Source: Adineta steineri
Taxonomy: Eukaryota > Rotifera > Eurotatoria > Adinetida > Adinetidae
NCBI GenBank assembly: GCA_905250115.1
Contig: CAJNOI010000002.1
Span: 903,115-967,114, forward strand
Direction: 5' to 3'
Length of the DNA: 64,000 nucleotides
Each line of letters opens with the position of its first letter. Within the stretch, counting starts at the first letter, position 1. A program made the position numbers and the translations under genes. Shown piece after piece: positions 29,137-41,685 of this stretch. The notes below the pieces were generated by a model. It did no database searches. It was not told where the DNA came from and was given only the letters and a program-made list of their open reading frames with translations.

Positions 29137-32079
29137 ATGACTTCTATAGATTCAAAATTATCTCCTTGTAAAGATTCAATTCAAACAACTATTCATCAAC
29201 CATTGCTAATTCGAACTAATAAACATCGTTGTTTTATATTTTGTATTGGACATACATCATTAACATGTGTACCAGGTATTGGAAAGAAAAATGAATATTT
29301 ATTAAATCAATTTGGTATACATGATTTATCAATGCTTTATTCAAAATATCGTTTAATTAATAATTATCAAGATTTTAAACAATGGTTACAAAATGAAATC
29401 GGTTTTACATCTTATCAAGCCAAGATGACAACATGTGCAATTAGTTCAAAATTAGGAGAAATCAAAGAAATTAATAGTGGGTTATTACCACTCTGTTGTA
29501 CAAGAAAAGGCAGACGAAAAGAAAAAGATAAATTATTTTATAATGATAAAAATATTAGCAAAAGAAATCGATGTACTATATCAGATAATGAAATAGAACA
29601 AATTAAATTAGAAAATTTATCTTCAAGTTCAAAGCAAGATCGACTAGGTAGAGTTCTTTTAAAATTTATGTTTTATTTGCATTTATTTATCAAGAAAATT
29701 CACGATCAATCGATATACTAAATAATCAAGAAACATTTACTTCGTCTAGTATCAATAAATCTATACAATCTCAACTGAACATTGATAACAAAGATATCGA
29801 ATTACTCGAATTTGAAAATAATCTTAACCAAGAAAAGCCAGTTAGTTAACATAGAAAAAATAACTATCAATAACTTGTATTATTTCAAGAGTAAAATACA
29901 AACAAATACTAATGTTATTGTACAACATTCTACTTCACCTATAGATGAATCTATAAATGATCAGTCGATTTCTTCATCACATATATTGATTAATGAAAGT
30001 CATGTAAACAAACTATTTTCAATTAAATTACTCTAAAAAACGATTTCTTTTAAGGATAAACAGCAATTGGATGTTGATACAACTAAAGAAGAAATTGATC
30101 CATCAGCTGAGTCGATAATACTTATGGATTACAATAAGACAAGTAGGTTTTATATTTCAAATCGATTCTTATTTACAATTAAAACATCATATGAAAGACT
30201 CATATATAACAATATCTCTATTCTTTTTAGTACAGGATTCATCATCAAAAAACGAGAAAACTACGTTACATTCCAACTTTGATAATCCTTCACACTCAAA
30301 GCATAACTTTGAAATATGTACTTCGCCTAAACAAAAAGTACAATCGACACTAGATGTCTTACAAGATAACGACGGATATTCAACGAAATTAATTCTACAT
30401 AGTACACAATCAAATGATATATCTCAACTTAATACTGATATTCTTCCAACGACTCTTAAACAACAACAACAACAACAGGAGGTACATAATAAACCATTTA
30501 AAATAGTAGCCTATCAATGAATGAAAAAGATTTTAAGCAAAATAAAGAGCAGATCCTTGCATTTATCAGTGATGCAAACCCTCAGAAAGAAAATGAGATC
30601 TACATTTTCAAGTAAATTAAGAACAACGCTACTTTCGATAAATGAATCGTAAAAGTGTACATTTACCCAGACGTTTCAAGAGCAAACAAAAACGACTGTT
30701 AGTTACATAATGAAGCAATCTGTCAATACTACCGACATAGATATACAACTGGCACAAATCAATTCTATTCTATTAATAGATACAAGCTGTTGAAATATCT
30801 ATAATAAGAAGTCAGATAGTCTAGAAATATGCTCATCTATTGTAATAAATAAACTTTCATCGTTCCCTATCGTTACTTCATAAATCAATACATATGATGA
30901 AATATAATCTCTTGATTTATTGTTCATAATCTCGGGAATAGTTTACAAATACTAAAAAATTCTTTTTCGAATACACAACTTGACACATGTTTAAATCTAT
31001 ATAGAGATCCAAACGATAAATACAGCGTTTGCTGTGAAAGAGATGTTAAATGATCAAAATTTTGAAATCGAAAATCAGTCTTTCCAGAGATTGCTAATAA
31101 CTGATAAACATATTAACACTGATCATTTACAACAGAAACAATTCATTCCAACATCAAATTCTCTAATACCAATCAATACCTTTTCAACCATAAATGCTTG
31201 TATAACAGCAGAATTAGGTATTCTAATAGTCAATAATAATTTATCTCTTTCTTTTAATATCTATAGAGGTCAAACAAGAAACCTTGTCCTCAAATATATC
31301 TTCGGAAACATTGGCAATGACATTATCTAATGAGAAAAAATCCTTGTCAATACTCTGTAATATGTTTTGTCAATACCCAAAAGTTTCTAATTAATTTATT
31401 ATTCTGTATTTCAGCACCTTTGTCAGATTCTAAACAATCACTCGATAGAATAAACTCATTCATTAACACAACACAGATCCATTCTGATAGAATAAATCAT
31501 GTTGAAAAACCAACAATTAATAAATCAATATTACCATCTGATTCAGAATATTTAACACAAAGATCTAGCTTAACAACATTGACAAGTACTTCGTCAAATA
31601 TTATTCAACTTCCTGAAGAACTGAATCAACGATCATCATTAACAAATCTAACGTAAAACTATATTTTAAGGTCAAATATTTGTATTTATTTATTGTCTCA
31701 TTCAGTGATACTCCAGTCACATCACGTAATTCTATACATCAGTTATTCTCATTACAGAATATACATGAAAATCAAATAACTATAGGACCATCGTCACTAG
31801 CACCGTGTCATGCTCTTTGGGATAATATATCCAATGAGAAAATTCTATTAAAATATAAAAATCATTCTTTTACATCGATGAAAAAAAAGAAAACTGATCA
31901 AAGTAAAATTACATTTTCTACATACAATATTAAATAATTCTTCTATAGAAATAAATCATAAAGATTATAATCAAAATTATCATTCTTCAACTACACTACT
32001 CACATTTATTGCACGGCAACAATATTTAAGAGAACGACAAACACTTAATGAGCATATACTTTATAGTAAACCGACGTAA
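29137..32079 (+). CDS. BAF-domain (barrier-to-autointegration factor-like) protein with long disordered tail
   Basis: The first exon (29137-29647) encodes about 75 residues resembling the BAF fold. They include LTCVPGIGKKNEYLLNQFGI, where the helix-hairpin-helix GIG motif is evident, then DFKQWLQNEIGF, matching the second half of BAF. BAF family proteins bind DNA and LEM-domain proteins at the nuclear envelope. Canonical BAF is about 89 residues. Here short exons continue downstream (29695-29840, then blocks to 31875) and encode Ser/Thr/Asn/Gln-rich sequence with (Q)n and repeated QRSSL motifs. The last exon (from about 31949) ends FIARQQYLRERQTLNEH at TAA 32077. Joins outside 30500-31025 keep frame; inside that interval the exon chain is uncertain. 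The ATG at 29137 was chosen over an in-frame ATG at 29080, which would add a hydrophobic stretch. Domain call is moderate, tail structure tentative. Confidence 0.6.
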
Positions 32080-32343
32080 AACTTGTACAAATGATAATAA
32101 AATAAATTACTTCTATCTATTCGATATAATATAATCGAATCAAATTGCACTGCATAATTGTATCTAGAGTAAATCCCTCAACCAATAGAATTTTTCATGA
32201 CATATCATGACCTCTCGATATAAAAAACGAGAAGAAAGAGGCTGTTACTAGGCACAAACAATGTGAATGAAATCGACATTACGTTTTATATGAACTGCAA
32301 CTGTTTTTTTCAATAATTTCCACTTAGTTTTTAAATCACAGCT

Positions 32344-34517
32344 ATGGTACGTTTTGCTCAGTAACTGAGAATATCATCATCAAAACTATTATATAAATAT
32401 TGTTAAATAATATTTTAGGCACCAAAGAAAAAAGGTGGCAAGAAGAAAAAGAAAGCATCCAAAGGACCGATTATTATCGATGGTCGTCCAGCTTCCGAAG
32501 TAAATCTATTGAATATATTCTAATTATTAGTAATTATTTTTTGTATATATATAGATGACAAAAGAAGAATTAGAAGAACATTTAGGTCGTATTCGTGAAG
32601 AAGTAGATCGTGAACGTGAAGAAAGAAATTATTTTCAACTTGAACGAGATCGTATAAGTACATTTTGGGAAATAACAAAACGACAGTTGGATGAAAAAAA
32701 AGCTGAATTACGAAATAAAGATCGAGAATTAGAAGATGCAGAAGAACAACATCAAGCTGAAATTAAAGTAAGTTTTATTTCATTTATTAGATTATTTTTG
32801 TAAAGACTGGAGTCTTACTTTCAATAAAAATTTAAAGATATTCTAGAACTAAATAGAATGAATTTTATTTTCATCTAGGTATATAAACAAAAAGTAAAAC
32901 ATTTACTTTATGAACAACAAAATAATGTTGCTGAATTAAAAGCTGAAACACTTGCTGAATTAAAAGTTGCTCAAGAAACTCATAATGAAAGTGAAAATAC
33001 AACGTGGCAAGAAAAACGTGAACTTAAAGTTCAGATGAAAGATCAAGAATTAGCTCAACAAGAAGTAGTACGAAACTTAAAGAAGGTTTGTTTTTATCAA
33101 TATAAATCTTAAGAGAAAAATATTCTTTTGTGTTTTTTAGACAAATGAAACATATATCTCAAAATTACGTGATGATTTTCTTCGACAAGCTCGTGAAATT
33201 GAAGAAAAATCTGAGAAAAAATTAAATGATTTACGTGAAGAAATGGAATTACGTCGTAAAACTGAAATTCATGAAATTGAAGAAAGAAAAAATCAACAAA
33301 TTAATGATCTTTTACGTAATCATGAGAAAGCATTTAGTGATATTAAAAATTATTATAATGATATTACATTAAATAATCTTAATTTAATAAATACACTTAA
33401 AGTAACTAAGATTAACTTCCGCAAAAAACGCAAAAACATATTGATTAATATTATTTTTAGAATGAAATTGAAAATAAGAAGAAAGAAGAAGAACGTTTAC
33501 AAAAACGTATGACTGAACTTGAAAATGAAAATCGTAAAATGCGTGAACCACTTGAAGCAGCACGAAAAGAGTTGGAAGAATTACGACGTAAAGCAGAAAA
33601 TTTTGAAAAAACGAAAGCATTATATGAAGTAAAATTTATTTTTCAAAAATAGTTTCTATATTAATTTCCATTTAGAAAACAAAATCACAATTGAAAAATA
33701 CTGAAGCTGATTTCAAAAATTCACAATGGGAATATGAAGTTTTATTACAACGATTTGAAATTGTATATTAGCAAAAATATTTATTTTCTTTAAGTTTATT
33801 TTCTTTTCGATTTATTTAGATTCAAAAAGAACGTGATGATCTTTATAATAAATTTATTAAAGCAATAAATGAAGTACAACAAAAGAGTAGTTTAAAGAAT
33901 TTATTATTAGAAAAAAAATTAAGTACATTAGCCGATAGTCTTGAAAAGAAAGAAGCTCAATTGAATGAAGTATTATCTGCATCAAATCTTGATCCAGCAT
34001 CATTGTCAGTTGTTACACGAAAACTTGAAGTAAATATTTAGTTTTATTAAATTTTAATTCATTCGTTTTTCTTTTAGGAAGTACTTGATGCAAAAAATAC
34101 ATCGGTAAGAGTTTAAAATATTTTTCTTTTGAATAACAAAATTCGTCAAATAGAAAGTAGAAGAACTTATTTTAGAAATATAAAAATTTAGATTAATAGT
34201 TCAGTCAGTAACATTTTTTGTATACATTTATCAAAATTTTATGACTTGTAAAATATTCTGTATTATTAAATAATTTGGGAGTATTTTCATTTATGTTGTA
34301 TATAAGAATATGTTCTGTTTTTTTATAGATTCGTGATTTACAATATGAATTGGCTCGTGTTTGTAAAGCTCATAATGATATATTACGAACTTATGAAGCT
34401 AAACTACGACAATTTGGTATTCCTGTTGAAGAAATCGGTTTTAAACCATTAGAAAGTGCAGTAGCAGGTCAACAATTAGGCCATGGTGTTGCTGGTCTAG
34501 TAACAAGTCCACCATGA
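32344..34517 (+). CDS. GAS8: Dynein regulatory complex subunit 4 (GAS8/GAS11)
   Basis: Coiled-coil subunit of the nexin-dynein regulatory complex in motile cilia axonemes. About 10 exons. Exon 1 is just the ATG (32344-32346), followed by GT at 32347. The next exon begins [17 protein letters not shown] and then [10 protein letters not shown]. The remainder is nearly all coiled coil and very similar to vertebrate GAS8, for example [61 protein letters not shown] and [20 protein letters not shown]. The protein ends LVTSPP at TGA 34515. The ATG lies two bases after an AAATCACAG acceptor-like site. The gene implies an organism with motile cilia. Confidence 0.96.
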
Positions 34518-35341
34518 TATAAGTAATTCTAGTGAAATATTGTAAATTCTATCATTATTTATCATCAGTATTTCTTTTTTTTTTGTTGTTGTTTATTATT
34601 ATTTGTTAATTCAACACAAAAAGAAATCAATGTGAACAATAGAACTGATAAATTGCAGTGAAAATAAAGAATGTGAAACATGTAAAATAATTATTTGTTT
34701 AATACAAGAGAAAAACATACACATCTAGTCTAAATTTAATGTCTTATGGGTAAAAAAAACTATGGAGGAGACTTTTCTATTAATATCAGTTGTTCTTATG
34801 GCTTAACTCTTGATTACTCTTTGACGATTATCTCTTCTAGTTTTTCAATAATTCCTTTTTCAGGTTTTTGTTAGTATTATAGTGATTTTCAGATTATTAC
34901 TCAACAACTAACGGCTGTTGTACTTGTTAATATCGATTGCTGTATTCCCTGTTGTTCAAGAATAGAAATGATGAACATCAGAACAGATTGATTGAAGCCT
35001 CTGATGGAAGAGAAGACATACTATTAAAAGAAAATCCAAATAACTTCCCACAAGCGTTTAAATGTAACAAAAACATTTAATTGCTTTTTTACTCACTCGA
35101 TGGTTTCAGTCGTACGGCTTTATATCTACTAGAAAACATTATTAACTGACATTTATCCTGATTCAAAAGTAAACAGTTCAAAACAAAATGATATATGTAG
35201 AAAATATGTAGTTTATTCTAATACTAAACAAAATTCTTGTATAAAAAAATTAAGAAAAAGAATACTATGTGCTTGAATATTGTTAAGATCGTTTCGAGTT
35301 CACCTATATATATTCACTGTTTTATCGTATTGGAAATGAAT
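34518..35341. other. Convergent intergenic region (GAS8 / SLC25A10)
   Basis: AT-rich 3' flanks of two converging genes. No coding frame with recognisable content and no structural element was found. Confidence 0.6.
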
Positions 35342-36645
35342 TTACTCTTGTTTATCTGCTTTTATATAACCAAAATGTTTTTTTATTTGTTCGAGGAAAA
35401 TAAATGTTAAAATTGTATGTGGACCTGAAATATTTCGTAAAGAAAAACAATCAAATAAATATCTTTTTCCTTACCAAGACGAATAAAAGCTGGTATAAAT
35501 CCTTTAAAAAATCCACTTGGACCAGCTTTAAATATATCTGTAACACAATCCATTATTGAATTGTATGTGCCTGGTGGTGCATTCATCATCCTAGTTTTCA
35601 TAACATCAAATGGCATTGTTATTAGAGTCGCTACTCCACCTAAAAATCATAAATTAAAAAAAAAACATTATACGACTCATTAAACTAAGCATATGTTCAA
35701 CTATTTATTCTACTCATTTACTACAATACACATATATATTTTTGCTGATATATTACTATAAGATGTGGTTTTTACAAGTATTATCTCTGACTATTTTTTA
35801 ATTTCATTGAAATTTATCGTGTATTACCAGCAACAAAACTTGAACTAAAATGAGTAATGATGTTATCTTTAAAAACGCCACTAGCTAATAACATCTGTTT
35901 AACTTGTTCATAAAAAGCAATTTGTCCAATTGTCACAAGAGCTCCTCGTGCAACAGCCATTGATGCACCTAAATAAAAATATTTAATATAGTATATTTAA
36001 ATTTCTTAATTTTTAACCATTAAATAATTTTTTTGATCCTTCTTCTCGACAAATTCGAGCAAGACCATCAATAGCATGTTTATAATTTCGTCGTTTTTCT
36101 TTTGGTAATTTACAATCATTTTGCATCCGAACATTAACAAGATCTGCTGGTGCACCTAATTTATAGAATAAAGATGTATATATTGATTTTTAAAATTTTC
36201 AATCTAACCAACGAATGCACCAATACCACCCGATACGGCAGCAAGAGAAACTTTTTCAATAAAACTTAAATTGGAATCTTTTTTTCCTGATTTAACTGCA
36301 CCATATATAGCAAAACGTGTTGTTGTATATGTTGCTTGACGAAGACATGACGCTGATAAACCATTATACAGTGCTAAAAATCCATCATCACGTACAATTT
36401 TAACTGCCATTGCTTTAAAATAATAAAAAAAAGAAATTAAAAATATTTTTTTGTATATCATTGTGTTGATCTTATTTACAAACAAGGCCATAATCAGCTC
36501 GCTGTTGAGTTTGTAATTGTACTTTTATTGTATCAAGTGGATGTGTACAAACAACAGCAAGAACACCAGCTAAACCACCAAAATACCAACGTTCTTGACG
36601 AACTGGCTCTTTTTTTGTTGTTTCGGAGCTTTCTTTTTTCTCCAT
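35342..36645 (-). CDS. SLC25A10: Mitochondrial dicarboxylate carrier (SLC25A10-like)
   Basis: Inner-membrane carrier of the SLC25 family; the dicarboxylate carrier exchanges malate or succinate for phosphate and similar anions. Six or so exons give about 290 residues in three repeats of two membrane helices. The signatures are visible: CTHPLDTIKVQLQTQQ in repeat 1, APADLVNVRMQND in repeat 2 and TMPFDVMKTRMMN in repeat 3 (P-x-D/E-x-x-K/R). YNGLSASCLRQATYTTTRF and DNIITHFSSSFVAG resemble vertebrate SLC25A10 more closely than the oxoglutarate carrier. The C-terminus is PHTILTFIFLEQIKKHFGY. The start is the ATG at 36645, giving a hydrophilic N-terminus with no presequence, as usual for the family. 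Confidence 0.92.
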
Positions 36646-37529
36646 TTAATAAGCAATACACAACGATTACACTTGTTTATCAATAATTCAATACTATGTA
36701 TATATACAATCATTGCATATATTTTTTTCTTTTCAAATTAAACTATATATTGATAGTAATGCCCTCTTTTCTCATAAGTGATTGGTAGAAAAGCTATGCC
36801 TATTATTTTTTTTCTCACTCTAATAATATAATAATTTTTGCTACTGATATCTGTAAACGACTAAATTGCTATTCTCTATCGTTTTACATTTTCAAGCTGT
36901 ATATCTTATTATAAAATCTACAGTTGATAATTTCCATATAGAACATTAGAAAATCATAATTTCAAGTACATTTCTGATAAATATTCTACAAAGGTATATG
37001 TAATAAACTTTTCTAGAGAATTTTACAATTGATTGCGTGAGACTTCTCATCTTTCTTCTTTTACATAGAACAAAACTACTTGATCATCCAAGTGTAAAAT
37101 AAAACATTTAGCTTCTTTAATGTTTCGCACAATTATTTTCATACTAAAGAGACTGTCAATTTCCTTTTTTTTCATAAGAGTAAAAGACAAACAGAAAAGA
37201 AAAAAAACACACAGGAAGGACAACAATAAAAAAAAGAAATGTCGATTATTTTTGTGTTCTTATTTAATAATGATTTAAACCTATCCTCTACTCAACCGAA
37301 CCAGTTAGAAAACCATATGACATATTGATATATATTTGCTATGTAAAACTAGCTTAGTTAACATACGATAAGCGGTCATTGATTTGTTTTGTATGTCGCT
37401 GTATATGACTGATAGATATTCACGAGAGCGTAAAAAATATGTTGTTTACCATTTATTTATTATTATTTTTTTTCGCACACTTTTTTAAATAAGTATTTCA
37501 ATTTCTTCTGTTAAAAATTATCTTTTAAG
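36646..37529. other. Divergent promoter region (SLC25A10 / RING protein)
   Basis: AT-rich DNA between divergent genes. It must carry both promoters, but no recognisable motif stands out. Immediately before the RING gene ATG is TATCTTTTAAG, an acceptor-like end. Confidence 0.5.
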
Positions 37530-39205
37530 ATGTCAACAGCACCTATCGATAGTGGTGGATCAGGTGGTGGTATTAATCGAATTCTTTCACATTTATCAAC
37601 GCCTTTTACTTCTAATACTACAAGTAGTAATATTACTGAAAATCGTGTAACTCCATCAACGGCATCATCAACAATACCAATAACAACAGCAGAAACAACT
37701 GAAACAATTGAGATAACATGGATTGATGTATATAATCGTTTTGATAGTTTATTATCTGGTAGTATACTGCATATTCTATATCGTATTATTGATATAACAC
37801 TTTTATTAATTGGTTTAACATCAAGTTCATCAGCATGTAAAATATCAAATCATTTAGCTATAACATCAATATGTTTATTAATATTTTATTTTATTGACTT
37901 AGCAATAATTTTTCTATTATTAGTACGTAATTTATCTTCACGTAGTTCACAATTGACTGAACAAGAAAAATTAGAACAAGCACGTCGTGCATCATCTTTA
38001 CGTGGATTTTTTATATTTTTTAAAATTATTCCAGTATGTGTTGGTACTGCATATACATTTGCATCAGCATTTACGGATTCATCTGACTGTCAATTAATGC
38101 GTGTTTGTCTTGGTATTGTTTGTGTAAGTACATGGTTACTTCTACTTATACCACCAACAAAACCCGAATTACCCGTACGGCGTTCATTTGTTGTTGAATG
38201 TTTTATTCTTGTATTTGTTTTAATTATTAATTTAACATATATTGGTACAGTAACAACAGCAATGAACGATGTTAATCAAACAACATGTATATATAATAAA
38301 ACAGAAGATTTATATTTAGGTGCACCATTAAAATCATATGCATATGTTGGATTAATTTTATTTAGTTGTACAACAATAATACATATGATAAATTTAACTA
38401 TTAGTCAATTATGTTTACGTTTAACACGTGGAAGACAAATATATATATATTATTATGCATTACAATATACTTTAAATTATTTTGGTGCAATTGTTGTTAT
38501 TTATTATTTTTCAGTTGGAGCCTTGTTTTTATTTCAACCACGTTCAGGTCAACCATGTCGAAATGATGCACCACATTTATATCGAACTTTATTAATATGG
38601 GAATGGATTAGATTATTATCCCCATTAATTGCTATACCATTAATTATTATACTCTGTTGTTTAGGAGTATTTTTTGGAATTATTTTAAGTTACTGTTTAC
38701 CGGCGTCAATTACTGTACCACTTCTAGAATTATTTCAAGTATAAATAGATAAAGAATATATTTTGTAAATAGTTTCATTTAATTTATATTATAGGGATGG
38801 GTGTCAGCTGGACCAATGACAATGAATCCGAATCCACCAGCATCTCAAGAACATATTGATACTTTACCTGTGATTTCATTTGGACAAGATTCTGATCAAT
38901 TTAATCAAACTGATTGGTAAATATATTTAACGTTTATTATTAATAGACTAGCCAGGGAGATTTCAATTTTCTAGTTTTCTTTTAAATTTTATAAAAATTA
39001 TTCGAATAAAAAAAGATAAGTTTTTATTAATGTTAATTTTATGATTTATTATAGTGCCATTTGTCGAACTAATTTTGAACCAAATGAACAATTAAAAAAA
39101 CTTCAATGTGGACATTTATTTCATCCAGAATGTGTAACTAATTGGTTACTGATTACGCGTATTTGTCCCATATGTCGCCAACGTATGTCAGTGACAAATC
39201 CATAA
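37530..39205 (+). CDS. Multi-pass membrane RING-H2 protein (probable E3 ubiquitin ligase)
   Basis: Three exons (37530-38738, 38795-38916, 39055-39205) give 493 residues. A Ser/Thr-rich N-terminus of about 65 residues precedes roughly eight hydrophobic segments between residues 75 and 395, such as IIDITLLLIGL, ITSICLLIFYFI, CFILVFVLIINL and YVGLILFSCTTII. The C-terminus carries a RING-H2 finger: CAICRTNF, then CGHLFHPECV, then CPICRQRM, so all eight zinc ligands are present (C-C-C-H-H-C-C-C). The architecture is that of membrane-anchored ubiquitin ligases of the endomembrane system. I cannot assign it to a named family; substrates are unknown. The second intron splits the first RING cysteine codon. 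The ATG directly follows an acceptor-like AAG. Confidence 0.85.
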
Positions 39206-40160
39206 GAAAATTTCTTTTTTTTAACAAGAACAGTATATTTACACATATTTGTCTATGTTGTCAAATCGCTTTTTTTATTCCAACAACAATTTATTTACAA
39301 TTGTTGATAATCTATTCTTTACTTCATGTTCTCATAGATTTATCACATAAGGAAATAAATGATTCGTTATGTATTGTTATGAATTTATCACAATTTTAAG
39401 CTTTATATTTATTCAATGTATCTATTTTTATTATTTGAGTTGCTTAGCAACATAAGCACCGTTCCTTTTTTATTATTTGTATATATATATATTGATCTAT
39501 CATTTAATTTTATGTAAAAATATAGTTTGTTTTATTTTACATTGGAATTTTTAGCATACTTTCAGATAGAAAGTATGTGATATCGTATCAATAAATATCA
39601 TACTTGTAATAGAAAGTAATCAAGAAATCAATTGCTTCTTATTCTATAGAGTCTTTTACTAAAGAAGAACTATTCTTTTTCTTTTATTTTAGACTCTTTT
39701 ATTCGTAAATACATATATTACTCAAGTGATGTTTGCAATCACCTCTTTTTCTTCCTTACAATGAATAATTATTAAAAAAATAATGATACGTATGACGTTG
39801 TCAATAATAAATATCTGATGTTATTATATAAAAGTGCTTGATAACTAATGAAATACAAGATGATAATTATTATATATTAAAAAATGGATGTTATGCCACA
39901 TTATTGAATGTGATATAAGACAAGACTAGATAAGGGTTTTACTCATACATGTTCGTTCTCTTTCTTTTCACTCTCTCTCGATATATATTGCTTTCTTTCT
40001 AACAAGTATTTTGCCTTACTATTTCTCGTGATTTCTTCCTAACATCCATATCTTAGGTGTCTTCCATTCTATCGTTTTCGTACTATGCTATATAAGAGTG
40101 TGTGGAAGTAGAAGTGAGAGGTACGTGTTCAAGTTACATTATAATATCAAATATCAACGT
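39206..40160. other. Intergenic region
   Basis: 3' flank of the RING gene and upstream sequence of the next small gene, with AATAAA near 39590. Short pyrimidine tracts lie at 39955-40000. No gene is seen. Confidence 0.55.
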
Positions 40161-40600
40161 ATGACAGACAAAACAATGGGTTCGAAATGTTGTTCATCGT
40201 CAGGCACAGAAAAAGAAACGAAAACTCAAAAAAAAGTAGAGTATTCACCAAAAACAGCAGAGGTAAGAAAAATATAGTTTTTATAAAAATAGATAAATAA
40301 ATAAATAAACAATGTTATTCATAGGAAAGATACAATGCTCGACGAACGGCTAAACTTATTTATCCACCATTATCATCAATACCAAAAGAAGAACCAAAGC
40401 GTTCTTTAAGACCTGATGGTGGTCTCTTATATGAACCAGTTCATATGGATTCAGAATTGAATCAAAATAATAGCAATTATCAAAATGATAAATCTTATGT
40501 AAAATCAGCTTTCACCAATTATCATACTCAACATAATGATGGTACTTTTACAGTACTTTCACAAGATCCTACACATCATAGTCATGTATTTCATCTTTAA
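40161..40600 (+). CDS. Small uncharacterised protein with possible N-terminal acylation signal
   Basis: Two exons (40161-40262 and 40325-40600) joined by a 62-bp intron give 125 residues. The first ATG yields MTDKTMGSKCCSSSGTEKE. An in-frame ATG at 40176 would give MGSKCCSS, a classic glycine-2 N-myristoylation context with adjacent cysteines for palmitoylation. The rest is hydrophilic, with ERYNARRTAKLIYPPL and SLRPDGGLLYEPVHMD, and ends HHSHVFHL. No domain is recognised. If translation starts at the second ATG, the protein would be lipid-anchored to a membrane. Reading-frame continuity across a good GT-AG intron supports a real gene. Confidence 0.7.
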
Positions 40601-41685
40601 TATTTATTAATTTTCAAATATATATGTATATCTATATTTTTATACAAATAAAAAAGTATTATATCAATATATTGCATCACTCAGTCATCAAGAAAATATT
40701 ATTATACGTTATAAATTGCTTAGTTCAGCAAAACTTTTTCATGATATAATTTCAATTAAAGCAACGTTTTAATAAATAATAGCAGGCTTAATATACTGCT
40801 AGTTTAGATTTCTTTCTATATATATATATTGGGTTTGCTGTATGATAATCATTACTCGATGAATAATATTGCTGCTGATTCACTTATCTTACTTGTTATG
40901 TCTATTAAGAATTACTCATTCTTGATTATTTGTCTATGACTATCAATATGTTTACGTCAAAAGAAAAACAGACCGTATGTCCTTCACTAGACTATATAAA
41001 TATTTGAAGACATGATTCATGTTTATACATAATTTGATGAAGAGTTCACCACAGTTGTTATGAGGTTAATGAATTAAAAACTTGAATCACTGCTGCCTTG
41101 ATAAATACATCTACACGGTAAAATCGATATCTACAATTAGGTTATAAAGCCAAAGAAAACATATAGTAAGACTTAATAGACTTCAATATACAGATGAGAC
41201 TGGTATGATAAAAATGTTATTCTTTGAAAAAATTTTACCGATAAAGTACGTGGTCGACACGACATTTTGCCGATGCAATATATTACGTCGTCGAAAGGTG
41301 ATTAGTTTGTTCTTTTTACCTTTTTCATCATTGAAAGAAAATGTCAAAAGTATCATTCATTTACTTTGTTTGTTTGAAGACCATGAAAAATATTTCGATA
41401 AAATTTTTGTCAATGAAATTATATATTTGCATGCCAAATCATTGAAGGAATTTATGTCTAATAGTTCTGTTACAATAAATTTTTAATTCAAATATAACAG
41501 TTCATCATTATCATTTACTAAATCTTCCTACGAGCTAAATATAGAATTATTTAGAGGTAATTCCCTGTTAAAATTGAGTTTATATCTTTATTTTAATGTG
41601 AATAAAAAGACAGTAATCTTATTTATTTAAACTAAAACTGTTCCTAATTAAAGCTTGACTATATGAATAAACTTCATTTTTGCAT
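40601..41685. other. Intergenic region
   Basis: AT-rich DNA between converging genes. It contains a 93-codon open frame at 41205-41486 (+) with no intron structure or recognisable domain, which I regard as doubtful. An AATAAA-like signal lies shortly after the small gene. Confidence 0.5.

Noticed and set aside
41205..41486. 93-codon + strand frame
   Set aside because: No domain, no splice partners and weak codon resemblance to the neighbouring genes; may be chance in AT-rich DNA.
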